A DNA stretch of 52,679 nt, taken from contig JBBQYA010000005.1 of assembly GCA_038209155.1 (NCBI GenBank), forward strand, positions 1-52,679. The letters run 5' to 3'. Numbering within the stretch: position 1 is the stretch's first letter; each line of letters opens with the position of its first letter. This DNA is from JBBQYA01 sp038209155. Lineage in GTDB: Bacteria; Bacteroidota; Bacteroidia; Sphingobacteriales; Sphingobacteriaceae. Below are positions 17,199 to 26,681 of this stretch, piece after piece. The position numbers and the translations under genes are program-made. The notes below the pieces were generated by a model. The model was not told where the DNA came from, did not search any database, and saw nothing but the letters and a program-made list of their open reading frames with translations.

Positions 17199-17220
17199 AA
17201 ATTATTTAAGTTTAAAACAA

Positions 17221-17254
17221 AGAGAATTTGCAGAAATGTAAATTCTCTTTTTTG
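17221..17254 (+). terminator. intrinsic terminator of the protease-lipoprotein operon
   Basis: AGAGAATTT (17221-17229) pairs with AAATTCTCT (17240-17248), followed by a T-rich tail, 22 bases past the stop. Confidence 0.8.
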
Positions 17255-17443
17255 TTTATAGGAATTTTTAAAATGCCAAATTGAATTCTAAGAAAATTAA
17301 ATCAATATCAATTATTCTTTGATTAAGCTTTTGCTAATTTATTGCATAATGTAAGATGTAAGCCTTAGGCTGGCTAATGCCATAATTTACCAAATCTTTA
17401 TTTCTTATAATTAATATTATGTTAAGTAGATTGATGAAAGATT

Positions 17444-17469
17444 AAGGGAAAGTGATTAAACCTTCCCTT
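17444..17469 (-). terminator. possible terminator after the gyrA-TPR operon
   Basis: AAGGGAA (17444-17450) pairs with TTCCCTT (17463-17469), 17 bases past the minus-strand TPR stop. The T tract on the minus strand is interrupted, so the terminator may be weak. Confidence 0.5.
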
Positions 17470-17485
17470 GTCTTTTGATGAATAA

Positions 17486-18661
17486 TTATTTTTTTATTGC
17501 TTCCAAACGTTTTTTCATTTCAGTTGCTTTTGTAAGATTATTGGTTCTAGCATAAATTTCTTTCAATGAAATTAATGAATTTCTATCTTCAGGCATTAGT
17601 TCCAAAGCTCTTTCTAAATATGGCAGTGCTTTGCCAAATTCAGATTTAGCTTTTATAATTCCTAAATCATATTCTTTTACTTTGCTTGCCGGTAGATTAT
17701 TAGTTTTATTAAAAGTTTCTACAGCTCCATTATAATACATAGCGCCAAGGTTGTAATATGCATCAAAATAATCTTTGTCTAAAGCTATAGCCTTTTTGTA
17801 AGCTTCTTCGGCTCCAGCCATATTTTTAGTATTATCTAATGCAGTTCCTTTTGCAAACAATAAGGTTTTGTTGTTAGGATCTTTTTCTATAGCAACATCT
17901 AGTTTTGATAAGATTTCTATGGATTTTCCTCTAGCTAAATACACATTCAATTCATCTATAATCAATGGAATGTTGTCAGAATATCGTGCTCTACCTTTTT
18001 CAATAATCTTCAAAGCAGATGCTGTATCTTTTTCTGCTTTATACATAGATGCTAAAGAACGGTATACTTCAATTTCATCAAAGTTCATATCGATCAATTG
18101 AATGTATGTTTTTTTTGCTAAATCCTTGTTATTTATTCTATCAGCAGCTAAAGCAGTATTAAATAATGCTGAGGTATCATTTGGATTAGCTTCCAAAACT
18201 TTACCAAAAAACGTAATAGCCTTATCAAAGTCCTTCGCAGAATAGGCAGTAATTCCTTTATTGAAAAACTGAGAATTTAAGATAGCAGTATACGTTGCGA
18301 TTTCTTTAACATAGGTTTTTTTGATATCCAATTCAGATGCTTTTTTAAATGATTCTAATGCAATTGAAGCTGCATCTGGATATTGCGGACTGAACTTTTT
18401 ATTAGTATCTATAGAAAAGTGAACCAAACCCCTATAATACCAAGTTTTAGGCAATACGCTCGTTTTTTCATTTAAAATAGCTTTATCAATAGCAATTTTT
18501 GCTTTATCTAATTCACTAAATTTTAAATAATTAAAAGCATTTATAACTTCTGCGGATTGTGCATGCACAGCGCTAGAAGAAGTGAATCCTATTGCTGTGC
18601 AAATTAAAATTGCTCCAAAATTATTCTTAGCAATATTGCTAAGCATTTTTATTCTTTTCAT
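17486..18661 (-). CDS. exported TPR-repeat protein
   Basis: Tetratricopeptide repeat protein of 391 aa. An N-terminal signal segment (hydrophobic residues 14-33, ending VHAQS) points to export. At least six TPR helical pairs follow, for example FDKAITFFGKVLEANPNDTS near 145 and AEEAYKKAIALDKDYFDAYY near 280. TPRs act as protein docking surfaces, so a periplasmic scaffold role is likely but no partner can be named. It starts 20 bases after gyrA on the same strand and is almost certainly cotranscribed with it. The pairing of gyrA with a TPR gene is, from memory, frequent in this phylum. Confidence 0.85.
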   Translation of the reverse strand: MKRIKMLSNIAKNNFGAILICTAIGFTSSSAVHAQSAEVINAFNYLKFSELDKAKIAIDKAILNEKTSVLPKTWYYRGLVHFSIDTNKKFSPQYPDAASIALESFKKASELDIKKTYVKEIATYTAILNSQFFNKGITAYSAKDFDKAITFFGKVLEANPNDTSALFNTALAADRINNKDLAKKTYIQLIDMNFDEIEVYRSLASMYKAEKDTASALKIIEKGRARYSDNIPLIIDELNVYLARGKSIEILSKLDVAIEKDPNNKTLLFAKGTALDNTKNMAGAEEAYKKAIALDKDYFDAYYNLGAMYYNGAVETFNKTNNLPASKVKEYDLGIIKAKSEFGKALPYLERALELMPEDRNSLISLKEIYARTNNLTKATEMKKRLEAIKK

Positions 18662-18681
18662 GTATGATTTTTTTTTGTGAA

Positions 18682-21297
18682 TTATTCTTTTTCGTTTTCC
18701 TCACTATCAGAATCGTTTTTATCGTCTTTAGTATCAGGAGATTCATTTTCATCGTTCAACATTTCGGGATTTTCATTTTCTAAACTAGAATTTTCTGTTG
18801 TTTCATTTTCTTGACTTTCTATTCCATCTTGTTCTACCTCATCTGTTTCATCTACTTTCACATCTTCTATTTTTGCAACGGAGGCAATACTATCTTCTTC
18901 TTTCAATCGGATCAACCTTACTCCTTGTGTAGCTCTTCCCATTACTCGCAATTCCTCTACACTTAATCTAATTGTAATTCCAGATCGGTTTATTATCATC
19001 AAATCATCTGCATCTTTTACATCCAATAATCCAATTAGATTTCCGGTTTTTTCTGTTATGTTGATAGTTTTTACTCCTTTACCACCACGATTTGTGATTC
19101 TATAATCTTCTATATCAGTACGTTTTCCAAATCCTTTTTCAGAAACAACCAAAACAGTAGCTTCTTTGTCATTCACAGTAATCATACCAATTACGCGATC
19201 TTTATCGCTAGTAAGTCTTATTGCTCTTACTCCTGCTGCAGTTCTTCCCATTGGTCTCACTGTACTTTCATTGAAACGTATAGCACGTCCAGAATATAAT
19301 CCAATGATAACCTCAGAAGTACCATTTGTTAATTTAGCTTCTAATAATTGATCGCCTTCATTGATTTTTATCGCATTAATTCCATTTACTCTTGGTCGTG
19401 AATATGCTTCTAATGTGGTTTTTTTGATGGTTCCATTTTTAGTACACATTATGATATAATTATTGTTCAAATATTCTGGATCTGACAATGATTTTACATT
19501 CATATACGCCTTTACTTTATCATCTTTAGGAATATTAATTACATTTTGCATCGCTCTACCTTTAGATGTTCTAGTACCTTCGGGTATTTCATAAACTCTC
19601 ATCCAGTAACACTGTCCTTTCTCTGTAAAAAACAGCATGTAATTATGTGTAGTAGCAATAAATAAATGTGCAATGAAATCTTCCTCTCTAGAATTGCTTC
19701 CCATGCTTCCTTTTCCACCTCTATTTTGAACTCTAAATTCTGTTAATGCAGTTCTTTTAATATATCCTTCTTGAGAAATAGTAATAACAACCTCTTCATC
19801 AGCAATCATATCTTCCATTCTGAAATCTTCAGCAGAGAATACAATTTCTGTTCTTCTTTCATCACCAAATCTGTCTTTCATCTCTGTAGACTCATCTTTA
19901 ATGATTTGCATTCTCATGCCTTCATCACCCAAAATCTCTTTTAATTTGGTAATCAAAATCATTAATTCGTCATATTCTTCTTTTATCTTATCTCGCTCTA
20001 GGCCAGTAAGTCTCTGTAATCTTAATTCAAGAATTGCTTTAGCTTGAATTTCGCTTAATGCGAATTGAGAAATCAGTCCTTCTCTTGCAATATCTGGCGT
20101 CGCCGAACCTCTAATTAAAGAAATTACCGCATCCAAATTATCTAAAGCGATCAATAAACCTTCTAAAATATGAGCACGTTTTTCAGCTTCTCGTAATTCA
20201 TAAGCTGTTCTTCTGGTGATTACTTCATGGCGATGCTCCACAAAATAAACGATCATATCTTTTAGGTTCAACATCATTGGTCTACCTTTTACCAATGCTA
20301 TATTGTTTACACTAAATGATGTTTGTAAAGCTGTGTATTTGAATAAATTATTTAAAACAATAGCTGCGTTTGCATCTCTTTTTATTTCATAAACCACACG
20401 CATTCCATCTCTATCAGATTCATCTCTTATATCTGAAATTCCCTCTAATTTTTTTTCATTAACCAATTCAGCGGTTCGCTCAATCATTAAAGCTTTATTT
20501 ACTTGAAATGGAATTTCTGTTACAATTATTCGCTCTCTATCATTTCCAAGTGTTTCAATTTCTGCTTTTGCACGGATAACTACTCTACCTCTACCCGTTT
20601 CAAAAGCTTCCCTCACTCCTTCTACTCCATAGATAATTCCACCGGTTGGGAAATCTGGTGCTTTCACAAATTTCATCAACTCAGGAATTGTAATATCATG
20701 ATTATCAATATAAGCATGAACTGCATCTATAACTTCACTTAAATTATGTGGAGCCATATTTGTCGCCATTCCTACAGCAATTCCAGAAGCTCCATTCACC
20801 AATAAATTGGGAATTTTGGCTGGTAAAACCGTCGGTTCTTCCAAAGAATCATCAAAGTTTAATTGGAAATTGATAGTTTCTTTATTAATATCTGCCAACA
20901 TTTCTTCTGCAAGTTTCGTCAAACGAGCTTCGGTATATCGCATTGCTGCTGGATCGTCACCATCCACAGATCCAAAGTTTCCTTGGCCATCTACCATCGT
21001 ATAACGTAAAGACCAATGCTGAGCCATTCTTACCATGGCATCATACACGGAAGTGTCACCATGTGGATGATACTTTCCTAAAACTTCTCCTACAATTCTT
21101 GCTGATTTTTTATAGGCCTTATTATTATACAAACCTAAATCAAGCATTCCGAAAAGTACTCTTCTGTGCACTGGTTTTAAACCATCTCTTACATCTGGCA
21201 AAGCACGGGAAACAATTACTGACATCGAATAATCGATGTATGCAGCTTTCATTTCTTGTTCAATATTAATCGGAATTATTTTATCATTCTCTTCCAT
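18682..21297 (-). CDS. gyrA: DNA gyrase subunit A
   Basis: Breakage-reunion subunit of DNA gyrase. The active-site tyrosine is Y121 (RYTEARL). The quinolone region reads HPHGDTSVYDAMVRMAQ: the position equal to E. coli Ser83 is Thr82, and Asp87 is kept as D86. The C-terminal beta-pinwheel repeats are visible (QNRGGKGS, the GyrA-box equivalent, near 530, and TNRGGKGV near 735). The last about 55 residues form a strongly acidic tail of Glu, Asp and Asn. The 871 aa are close to normal for the family plus this tail. It is transcribed toward the TPR gene. Confidence 0.96.
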   Translation of the reverse strand: MEENDKIIPINIEQEMKAAYIDYSMSVIVSRALPDVRDGLKPVHRRVLFGMLDLGLYNNKAYKKSARIVGEVLGKYHPHGDTSVYDAMVRMAQHWSLRYTMVDGQGNFGSVDGDDPAAMRYTEARLTKLAEEMLADINKETINFQLNFDDSLEEPTVLPAKIPNLLVNGASGIAVGMATNMAPHNLSEVIDAVHAYIDNHDITIPELMKFVKAPDFPTGGIIYGVEGVREAFETGRGRVVIRAKAEIETLGNDRERIIVTEIPFQVNKALMIERTAELVNEKKLEGISDIRDESDRDGMRVVYEIKRDANAAIVLNNLFKYTALQTSFSVNNIALVKGRPMMLNLKDMIVYFVEHRHEVITRRTAYELREAEKRAHILEGLLIALDNLDAVISLIRGSATPDIAREGLISQFALSEIQAKAILELRLQRLTGLERDKIKEEYDELMILITKLKEILGDEGMRMQIIKDESTEMKDRFGDERRTEIVFSAEDFRMEDMIADEEVVITISQEGYIKRTALTEFRVQNRGGKGSMGSNSREEDFIAHLFIATTHNYMLFFTEKGQCYWMRVYEIPEGTRTSKGRAMQNVINIPKDDKVKAYMNVKSLSDPEYLNNNYIIMCTKNGTIKKTTLEAYSRPRVNGINAIKINEGDQLLEAKLTNGTSEVIIGLYSGRAIRFNESTVRPMGRTAAGVRAIRLTSDKDRVIGMITVNDKEATVLVVSEKGFGKRTDIEDYRITNRGGKGVKTINITEKTGNLIGLLDVKDADDLMIINRSGITIRLSVEELRVMGRATQGVRLIRLKEEDSIASVAKIEDVKVDETDEVEQDGIESQENETTENSSLENENPEMLNDENESPDTKDDKNDSDSEENEKE

Positions 21298-21462
21298 TCT
21301 CTATAAGTTGTTTTTGTAAAATATATGACTAGACCATCAAATTATGGTTTTTCACTTTCGTGCGAATTTAGCAATTAAAGTCGAATAGATTTTGATTGTT
21401 GAAAAGTATCTGAAATAGTTTTTCAATTTTAATAATTTCTTATAATTTAACTGAATTGCGTT

Positions 21463-22380
21463 TTACAATGCCCATTCTATACCTTTCTTCAAGAATTTCA
21501 AAGTTTCAAATTCCAATGAATCTGGTTTTACTTGATAATTATATTTCCAAGCTGCCATTGGTGGCAAACTCATTAAAATAGATTCTGTTCGCCCTCCACT
21601 TTCAAAACCAAAACGAGTACCACGATCGTAAACTAAATTGAATTCTGCATATCTACCTCTTCTTAAATATTGCCATTCTTTGTTTTTTTCTGTGAATGAA
21701 TTGGCAGATCCTTCTTTCATAAACTCAGTATAAAGTGATGCAAAGCTATTTCCCACATCTTGAACAAAAGAAAAATGATTGTTTAAATCTTGTTCATTCA
21801 TAGCAGAAAGTTGATCAAAAAAGATTCCTCCAATCCCTCTAGTTTCTTCTCTATGTGGAATGTAGAAATAATCGTCGGCCCATTTTTTAAATTTAGTACG
21901 GTAAGTAGGATTATGTTTATCACAAACTTTTTTTAATTCAGTATGAAAAAATTTTGCTTGATCTGCATTGATATAATGAGGGGTAAGATCTATTCCGCCT
22001 CCAAACCAAGAATCTAATTTGGTACCTGTTTCATCTGTAAGTTCAAAATATCTTACATTCATGTGAATAATGGGAACGAATGGATTGTTAGGGTGCATGA
22101 CGATAGAAACTCCAGTAGCATAAAACAAATCTGCTTTCAAAGGCATATTCTTACTCATTATTTCACTTACTTTTCCGAAAACTTCAGAAAAGTTGACTCC
22201 ACCTTTTTCAATAATATTTCCATTTTCAATTACTCTCGAATGTCCGCCACCTCCTTCTGCATGTTGCCAAGAGTCTTCGTAAAATTTAGATTTTTGATCT
22301 GTCGCTTCCACTTTTTCACAAATATCTAACTGCAGATTTCTGAAAAAACTGCTAATTGTTTTTCTCGTTATAGTATTCAT
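21463..22380 (-). CDS. hemF: oxygen-dependent coproporphyrinogen III oxidase
   Basis: Converts coproporphyrinogen III to protoporphyrinogen IX in haem synthesis, using oxygen. Signature blocks include GGGGHSRV near 43, NPFVPIIHMNVRYFE near 112, SWFGGGIDLTPHY near 133, and RRGRYAEFNLVYDRGTRFG near 250. Its length of 305 aa is typical. It starts 3 bases after the MFS transporter gene on the minus strand, so the two are cotranscribed. Its presence indicates growth with oxygen. Confidence 0.95.
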   Translation of the reverse strand: MNTITRKTISSFFRNLQLDICEKVEATDQKSKFYEDSWQHAEGGGGHSRVIENGNIIEKGGVNFSEVFGKVSEIMSKNMPLKADLFYATGVSIVMHPNNPFVPIIHMNVRYFELTDETGTKLDSWFGGGIDLTPHYINADQAKFFHTELKKVCDKHNPTYRTKFKKWADDYFYIPHREETRGIGGIFFDQLSAMNEQDLNNHFSFVQDVGNSFASLYTEFMKEGSANSFTEKNKEWQYLRRGRYAEFNLVYDRGTRFGFESGGRTESILMSLPPMAAWKYNYQVKPDSLEFETLKFLKKGIEWAL

Positions 22381-22383
22381 TAT

Positions 22384-23604
22384 TTATTCTTCTACATAAT
22401 CCAGGTTTTTGCCATACGTTTCAGGCAAATTATATAAAGCATAAAAAGCAATTATAATCAAAAATGTTCCAACTAATAATGCACTGTTTATCAAACCTAT
22501 GTATTGAGCAATGAAAGTAAAAAGTGCGCTCACTGGAATTAATGATCCTCTTACAAAGTTGGGTACAGAAGTAGTTACAGTTGCTCTTAAATTAGTTCCA
22601 AATTGTTCAGAAGCGATGGTCACAAATACTACCCAATATCCTGTACTTATTCCAAAATAAAAACATAAACGATAAAATCCAGAAACAGTCATTTGATTAG
22701 ATAACAGAAAAAATAAAATTCCCAGATAACTCAGTAATATAAATGCATAAACAATTCCTTTTCTTGTCTTAAAATACTGACTTAAAAATCCGGTTAAGAG
22801 ATCACCCAAAGCAATTCCAATATAGGCAAACATAATGCCTCTTCCAGTATCTGGAGTTCCGACCATGCCGAGAAGTTTGCCAAATTGTGGGGCTAAACCA
22901 ATTAAAATTCCTACAATAAACCATACAGGAACTGCAATTAAAATACAATAGAGATATTTTTTAAATCTAGAAACAGGAGAAAAAAGCTGGATAAAGTTTC
23001 CTTTTTTAGCATTTGAATTTTCTATTTTATTGAATAAAATAGATTCTACCACATTGAAACGAAGAAATAATAGTAGCAAACCTAATCCACCGCCTATAAA
23101 AAAAGTGGTTCGCCATTCAAAAATATTACTAATAAAATAAGCGGCAACAGCACCTGTCAAACCTACGGAGGCAATGATCATGGTTCCATATCCCCTATTT
23201 TTTGCCGACATGGTTTCGCTTACCAAAGTAATTCCTGCACCTAATTCTCCAGCTAGCCCTATTCCTGCAACGAAGCGCAAAATAGCATATGTCGGTACAT
23301 TTTGAACAAAACCGTTGGCGATATTGGCTAACGAATAAAGAATAATAGATCCAAAAAGCACAGATAAACGACCCTTTTTATCTCCAAGAATCCCCCAAAA
23401 TATTCCTCCAATTAGTAATCCAGCCATTTGCCAATTCATTAAATATAACCCAATGGAGGCAACATCTTCTGCTGGAACACCAATTGCGGCAAGACTTTTA
23501 TTTTTAATTATTAAAAATAATAATAAATCGTAGATATCAACAAAATAGCCTAAGGCGGCAACAAGTATAAGTATTGTTAAATTTTTTGTAGGTTTATTGT
23601 TCAA
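22384..23604 (-). CDS. MFS transporter (metabolite:H+ symporter-like)
   Basis: Twelve-helix inner-membrane transporter of 406 aa. The loop motif GDKKGRLSV near residue 75 is the classical MFS signature between helices 2 and 3, and GYFVDIYDLLLF in helix 1 resembles sugar-acid and metabolite symporters. The start is TTG at 23604: the next in-frame Met would remove the first helix, and no ATG lies nearby. hemF follows 3 bases later, so the two are cotranscribed. The substrate is not clear; the link to hemF may be chance or may point to a porphyrin-related or organic-acid substrate. Confidence 0.85.
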   Translation of the reverse strand: MNNKPTKNLTILILVAALGYFVDIYDLLLFLIIKNKSLAAIGVPAEDVASIGLYLMNWQMAGLLIGGIFWGILGDKKGRLSVLFGSIILYSLANIANGFVQNVPTYAILRFVAGIGLAGELGAGITLVSETMSAKNRGYGTMIIASVGLTGAVAAYFISNIFEWRTTFFIGGGLGLLLLFLRFNVVESILFNKIENSNAKKGNFIQLFSPVSRFKKYLYCILIAVPVWFIVGILIGLAPQFGKLLGMVGTPDTGRGIMFAYIGIALGDLLTGFLSQYFKTRKGIVYAFILLSYLGILFFLLSNQMTVSGFYRLCFYFGISTGYWVVFVTIASEQFGTNLRATVTTSVPNFVRGSLIPVSALFTFIAQYIGLINSALLVGTFLIIIAFYALYNLPETYGKNLDYVEE

Positions 23605-23642
23605 CAGCTAAAAAGATTTTTTACAATTTTACTATAATAACT

Positions 23643-24080
23643 ATGTTTTTAAAGAATTTGATGACGAAAAAAGTAGCATTATTTATAATCACTGCCGGAA
23701 TATTTCTGGTTTCTGCAGATGGTGGTTGCAAACAGGGTAATGAATCTGCAGCTTTAAATGGAACATGGAAATTAGAAAAAACGAACTGTTGTGGTAGAGG
23801 CATGAAAATGATTATTCCCGAAAAAGGAACGATCAAAACAATTACTTTTCAAGAGGAAGGAAAATATAAAGAAGCTACAAACGGAATTACCAGTAAGGAA
23901 GGTGTTTTTAGTTTAAGAAAAGGAATTAATGATTACCAATATTCAGTTGGTGATAGTGCAAACGTAGTTTTATTTGATTCACTAATGCCTGGTTACATTA
24001 CCTATTTGAAAGATACTTTAGTTATTAGCTTTGGGTATATGGATTTACAAACGGATTTTTACACAAAAAAGAAAAAGTAA
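23643..24080 (+). CDS. small lipocalin-like lipoprotein
   Basis: A protein of 145 aa with an N-terminal hydrophobic segment ending SADGGC, a fair lipobox. The mature part (LNGTWKLEKTNCCGRG, then TITFQEEGKYKE, later ISFGYMDLQTDFYTKK) has the GTW start and beta-strand rhythm of lipocalin-like domains seen in Bacteroidota lipoproteins. Its function is unknown. ATG 23661 (MTKK) is an equally good start. It is divergent from the MFS gene with only 38 bases between the starts, so both promoters must overlap there. Confidence 0.65.
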   Translation: MFLKNLMTKKVALFIITAGIFLVSADGGCKQGNESAALNGTWKLEKTNCCGRGMKMIIPEKGTIKTITFQEEGKYKEATNGITSKEGVFSLRKGINDYQYSVGDSANVVLFDSLMPGYITYLKDTLVISFGYMDLQTDFYTKKKK

Positions 24081-24108
24081 TTTATCTTATTACTCCTAGG
24101 TTTTCAAT

Positions 24109-25230
24109 TTACCTAAACCAACCTTTTCGTAGGAAAATTATAATCTGAATAAAAGCTATCATAAACATAAAGAACAAAACATATAAATAACCATAAGGTT
24201 CATACAATTCGGGCATATTAAAGGGCATAACCTTATTAGTATCTGGATCAAATCTCGAAAAATTCATTCCATAGATTCCCACGATAAAGGTCAATGGAAT
24301 AAAAATGGAAGTAATAACTGTCAAAACTTTCATTACTCTATTCGTTCTGTTTCCTACACTTGATAAATAAACATCCATTAAACTCGAACTAATCTCTTTA
24401 TTACTATCTATTATATCCATCAATTGAATACAATGATCATAAGCATCTTTTACAAAAGTTTTAACCTCATTACTTATTAAATTTGAATCAGAACGGATAA
24501 TATCATTTAATTTGTCTCTCTCTGGATATACTGCCCTTCTCATTATGATTAATGCTCTTTTTATTTCTTGAATTTCAAACATTAATCCATTGTTAGAATT
24601 TTCATACAATCGATCTTCAATGTTTTCTAATTTTAAACCTAGATTGTCTAATAATGGGAAGTAAACATCTAAAATTGTATCCATAATGGCATACGCCAAA
24701 TAAACGCTACCTAATTTTCTAATATTTCCTTTTCCAGCTTTTAATCTATTTCTGACTTGGTTTAAGCATTCTTCATAGCGAGGTTCAAAAGTAATTAGCA
24801 CCTTTTCAAATACTATCATCGAATATTGCTGATTAATGAGTGTTTCATCATTATCTAAATAAACCATTCTGTTGATAATGAATAATTTGTCGTCAGAATC
24901 TTCGAGTTTAGGTCTTTGTGTATTACTGATAATGTCTTCTAATTCCAATAGTGAAATAGAAAATAAAGAGGCAATATCTGTTAATAGTTTTTTATTTCCG
25001 AAACCCTTTACATTGATCCATTGATCCAAATGTTTATTTTTTTCTACTAAAATTCTTAGCTCTAAAATATCATTGATCAATAATTCTGAATAGTTTTGAA
25101 TATCGTAAGCATAATATTCTATTCGAGTAGGTAGTGCATTTTCATCAATATTAATAGTGCCTGGGCTTTCACCAGGAATCACTTGGCTTTTAAATTTTTG
25201 TAAGCGAATCCTTTTCTTTTTTCCCGCCAT
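24109..25230 (-). CDS. corA: CorA-type magnesium/cobalt transporter
   Basis: Inner-membrane divalent cation channel, expected to import Mg2+. Residues 1-310 form the cytosolic funnel (beta-rich then long helices, YPERDKLNDIIRSD near 236). Two C-terminal transmembrane helices flank the diagnostic GMNF motif (IYGMNFSRF near residue 320). The C-terminus ends with positively charged residues (FLRKGWFR), as is usual. Its length of 373 aa is normal. It is transcribed alone and converges on the small lipoprotein gene. Confidence 0.93.
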   Translation of the reverse strand: MAGKKKRIRLQKFKSQVIPGESPGTINIDENALPTRIEYYAYDIQNYSELLINDILELRILVEKNKHLDQWINVKGFGNKKLLTDIASLFSISLLELEDIISNTQRPKLEDSDDKLFIINRMVYLDNDETLINQQYSMIVFEKVLITFEPRYEECLNQVRNRLKAGKGNIRKLGSVYLAYAIMDTILDVYFPLLDNLGLKLENIEDRLYENSNNGLMFEIQEIKRALIIMRRAVYPERDKLNDIIRSDSNLISNEVKTFVKDAYDHCIQLMDIIDSNKEISSSLMDVYLSSVGNRTNRVMKVLTVITSIFIPLTFIVGIYGMNFSRFDPDTNKVMPFNMPELYEPYGYLYVLFFMFMIAFIQIIIFLRKGWFR

Positions 25231-25690
25231 ATTTTTTATTATGATAAAGATAGTGCAAAATCAATTTTTACCTTGATCTTTCCAAATTTGGATAAGATAA
25301 TTTAAGTTTTTTTGTTACCAACATAGGATTTAAAGATAATATAATTAGAATCAGTAGGTAATTCAGATCTTTCATATTGCTTTTTTATGAACCAAGTTAA
25401 GAAGTTTGAAATTCCCGAATTTAATTTTTAAGTAAAATTCAGGTTGAGATGGGTAATAAATTTGAACAAAAAAAAACAGTTATTCTTCATTTTGTCAAGC
25501 GTACGAGTTATTCGTACAAATTGAAGTTCAAGATTTATGATATATCCTATGAAATTTTAAAAATAAAGGTTACAGAGAGGCATTACAAGGCGTTTTTCTT
25601 AGAAAAACTCAAAAAATTATTTTTAATTCATAAAAAAATTTTTTTTATGAAAAAAACAAAAAAATTTGGAAATAAAAAATATTAATTATT
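25231..25690. other. gene-free AT-rich region upstream of the AraC gene
   Basis: Apart from the palindrome at 25501-25517 I see no convincing gene. A 78-codon frame at 25449-25685 is Lys- and Phe-rich and follows base composition rather than any family. A long A/T palindrome (TTCATA plus seven A, mirrored) lies around 25627-25651 and may be chance in such DNA. Confidence 0.5.
25501..25517. promoter_or_regulatory. interrupted palindrome, possible operator
   Basis: GTACGA-GTTAT-TCGTAC is a perfect 6-base inverted repeat 174 bases before the AraC start and 271 bases from the CorA start. The GC-containing arms stand out in AT-rich DNA. Binding by the neighbouring AraC protein or another dimeric regulator is an inference. 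Confidence 0.4.
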
Positions 25691-26572
25691 ATGTTTGCTA
25701 CTATGCAAACCGAAAATTCCTACCCAGACTTTGAGATTGGTCTCTTACAGACTAAGAAATGGCCAACTCCATCACCTGATTGTTTTTTACAAATTGTACA
25801 TGTCTTATCCGGCAGTGGAAAATACCACGAGGAAGAAGAAAAGTATGATTTTGCAAAAGGCGATTCATTCCTTATTATTCCCGGACAAAACACTTCAGTT
25901 TCCTTAAAAGACGAAGGTGAATTCATGGTAATTGATTTTTCAAATATCTACACGACGAAGAAAGATCTATTGAAAGGTCGTAGACCTAATGCTGGTCAAT
26001 TATACAGACCTCTAGAATATTTGTACGTTAACTACGAATATGCAATGGTAAGTTCAGAAAATGCAAAAAAAGCAAATGAAAGTCTTACTTCCTTGTTTGA
26101 TGAATTGCAAAAAGAAAACAAAAGCAAAAACAAAGATCATGACATTATTCGTAAAACTGTAGTGAAAATTGTGACTACGTTTTCTAAAACTGTACAAAAA
26201 AAATTAAGAAGTTCTAATCAAACTACGGACGATTCTGGTTTAACGACCGACATTATTGAATACATACACGAAAATATTTATGATGTATATAATGTAAGAG
26301 TTGAATTTTTAGCAAAAGAATTTGGTAGAGCTAAAGATTATTTAGGTTTTTACTTTAAAACTCATACTGGACATTCATTGAAAGACTACATGACGTATTA
26401 TAAGTTTGAATTAATTACTTTACGTTTAAAGTATAGTAATAAAACCATTTTAGAAATAGTACACGAATTTGGTTTTACAGATGAAAGCCATATGAACAGA
26501 ATCTTTAAAAATTTATACGGAGATACTGCTAAAAGATACCAACAAGCTCACTTAGAAGAACGTAACAAATAA
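25691..26572 (+). CDS. AraC-family transcriptional regulator
   Basis: DNA-binding regulator of 293 aa. Residues about 10-110 form a cupin-like sensing domain (HVLSGSGKYHEEEEKYDFAK, then DSFLIIPGQ). Residues about 190-290 hold the two helix-turn-helix motifs (VEFLAKEFGRAKDYLGFYFK, then TILEIVHEFGFTDESHMNRI), with the usual late F.K.YG motif (FKNLYGDTAKRYQQ). The ligand is unknown. It is transcribed alone and ends at a strong terminator. Confidence 0.9.
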   Translation: MFATMQTENSYPDFEIGLLQTKKWPTPSPDCFLQIVHVLSGSGKYHEEEEKYDFAKGDSFLIIPGQNTSVSLKDEGEFMVIDFSNIYTTKKDLLKGRRPNAGQLYRPLEYLYVNYEYAMVSSENAKKANESLTSLFDELQKENKSKNKDHDIIRKTVVKIVTTFSKTVQKKLRSSNQTTDDSGLTTDIIEYIHENIYDVYNVRVEFLAKEFGRAKDYLGFYFKTHTGHSLKDYMTYYKFELITLRLKYSNKTILEIVHEFGFTDESHMNRIFKNLYGDTAKRYQQAHLEERNK

Positions 26573-26592
26573 AAACTAAACTAAAATTTAGC

Positions 26593-26628
26593 AAAAAAAA
26601 ATCCTTTCAATTGAAAGGATTTTTTTTT
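26593..26628 (+). terminator. strong bidirectional terminator
   Basis: ATCCTTTCAATTGAAAGGAT (26601-26620) is a perfect 20-base palindrome between an A run and a T run. It ends the AraC transcript and may also stop minus-strand transcription from the 48-residue gene. Confidence 0.88.
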
Positions 26629-26681
26629 GATTCAGAAAATTAAAAATAATTATTTAAAGAATAATTATTTTATGATAATGA

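Noticed and set aside
25627..25651. Long A/T palindrome before the AraC start
   Set aside because: Made only of A and T runs with a TTCATA/TATGAA edge; likely a by-product of base composition.
25449..25685. 78-codon plus-strand frame upstream of the AraC gene
   Set aside because: Lys/Phe-rich low-complexity composition follows the AT-rich DNA; no signal, domain or family-like pattern, and it contains the candidate operator.
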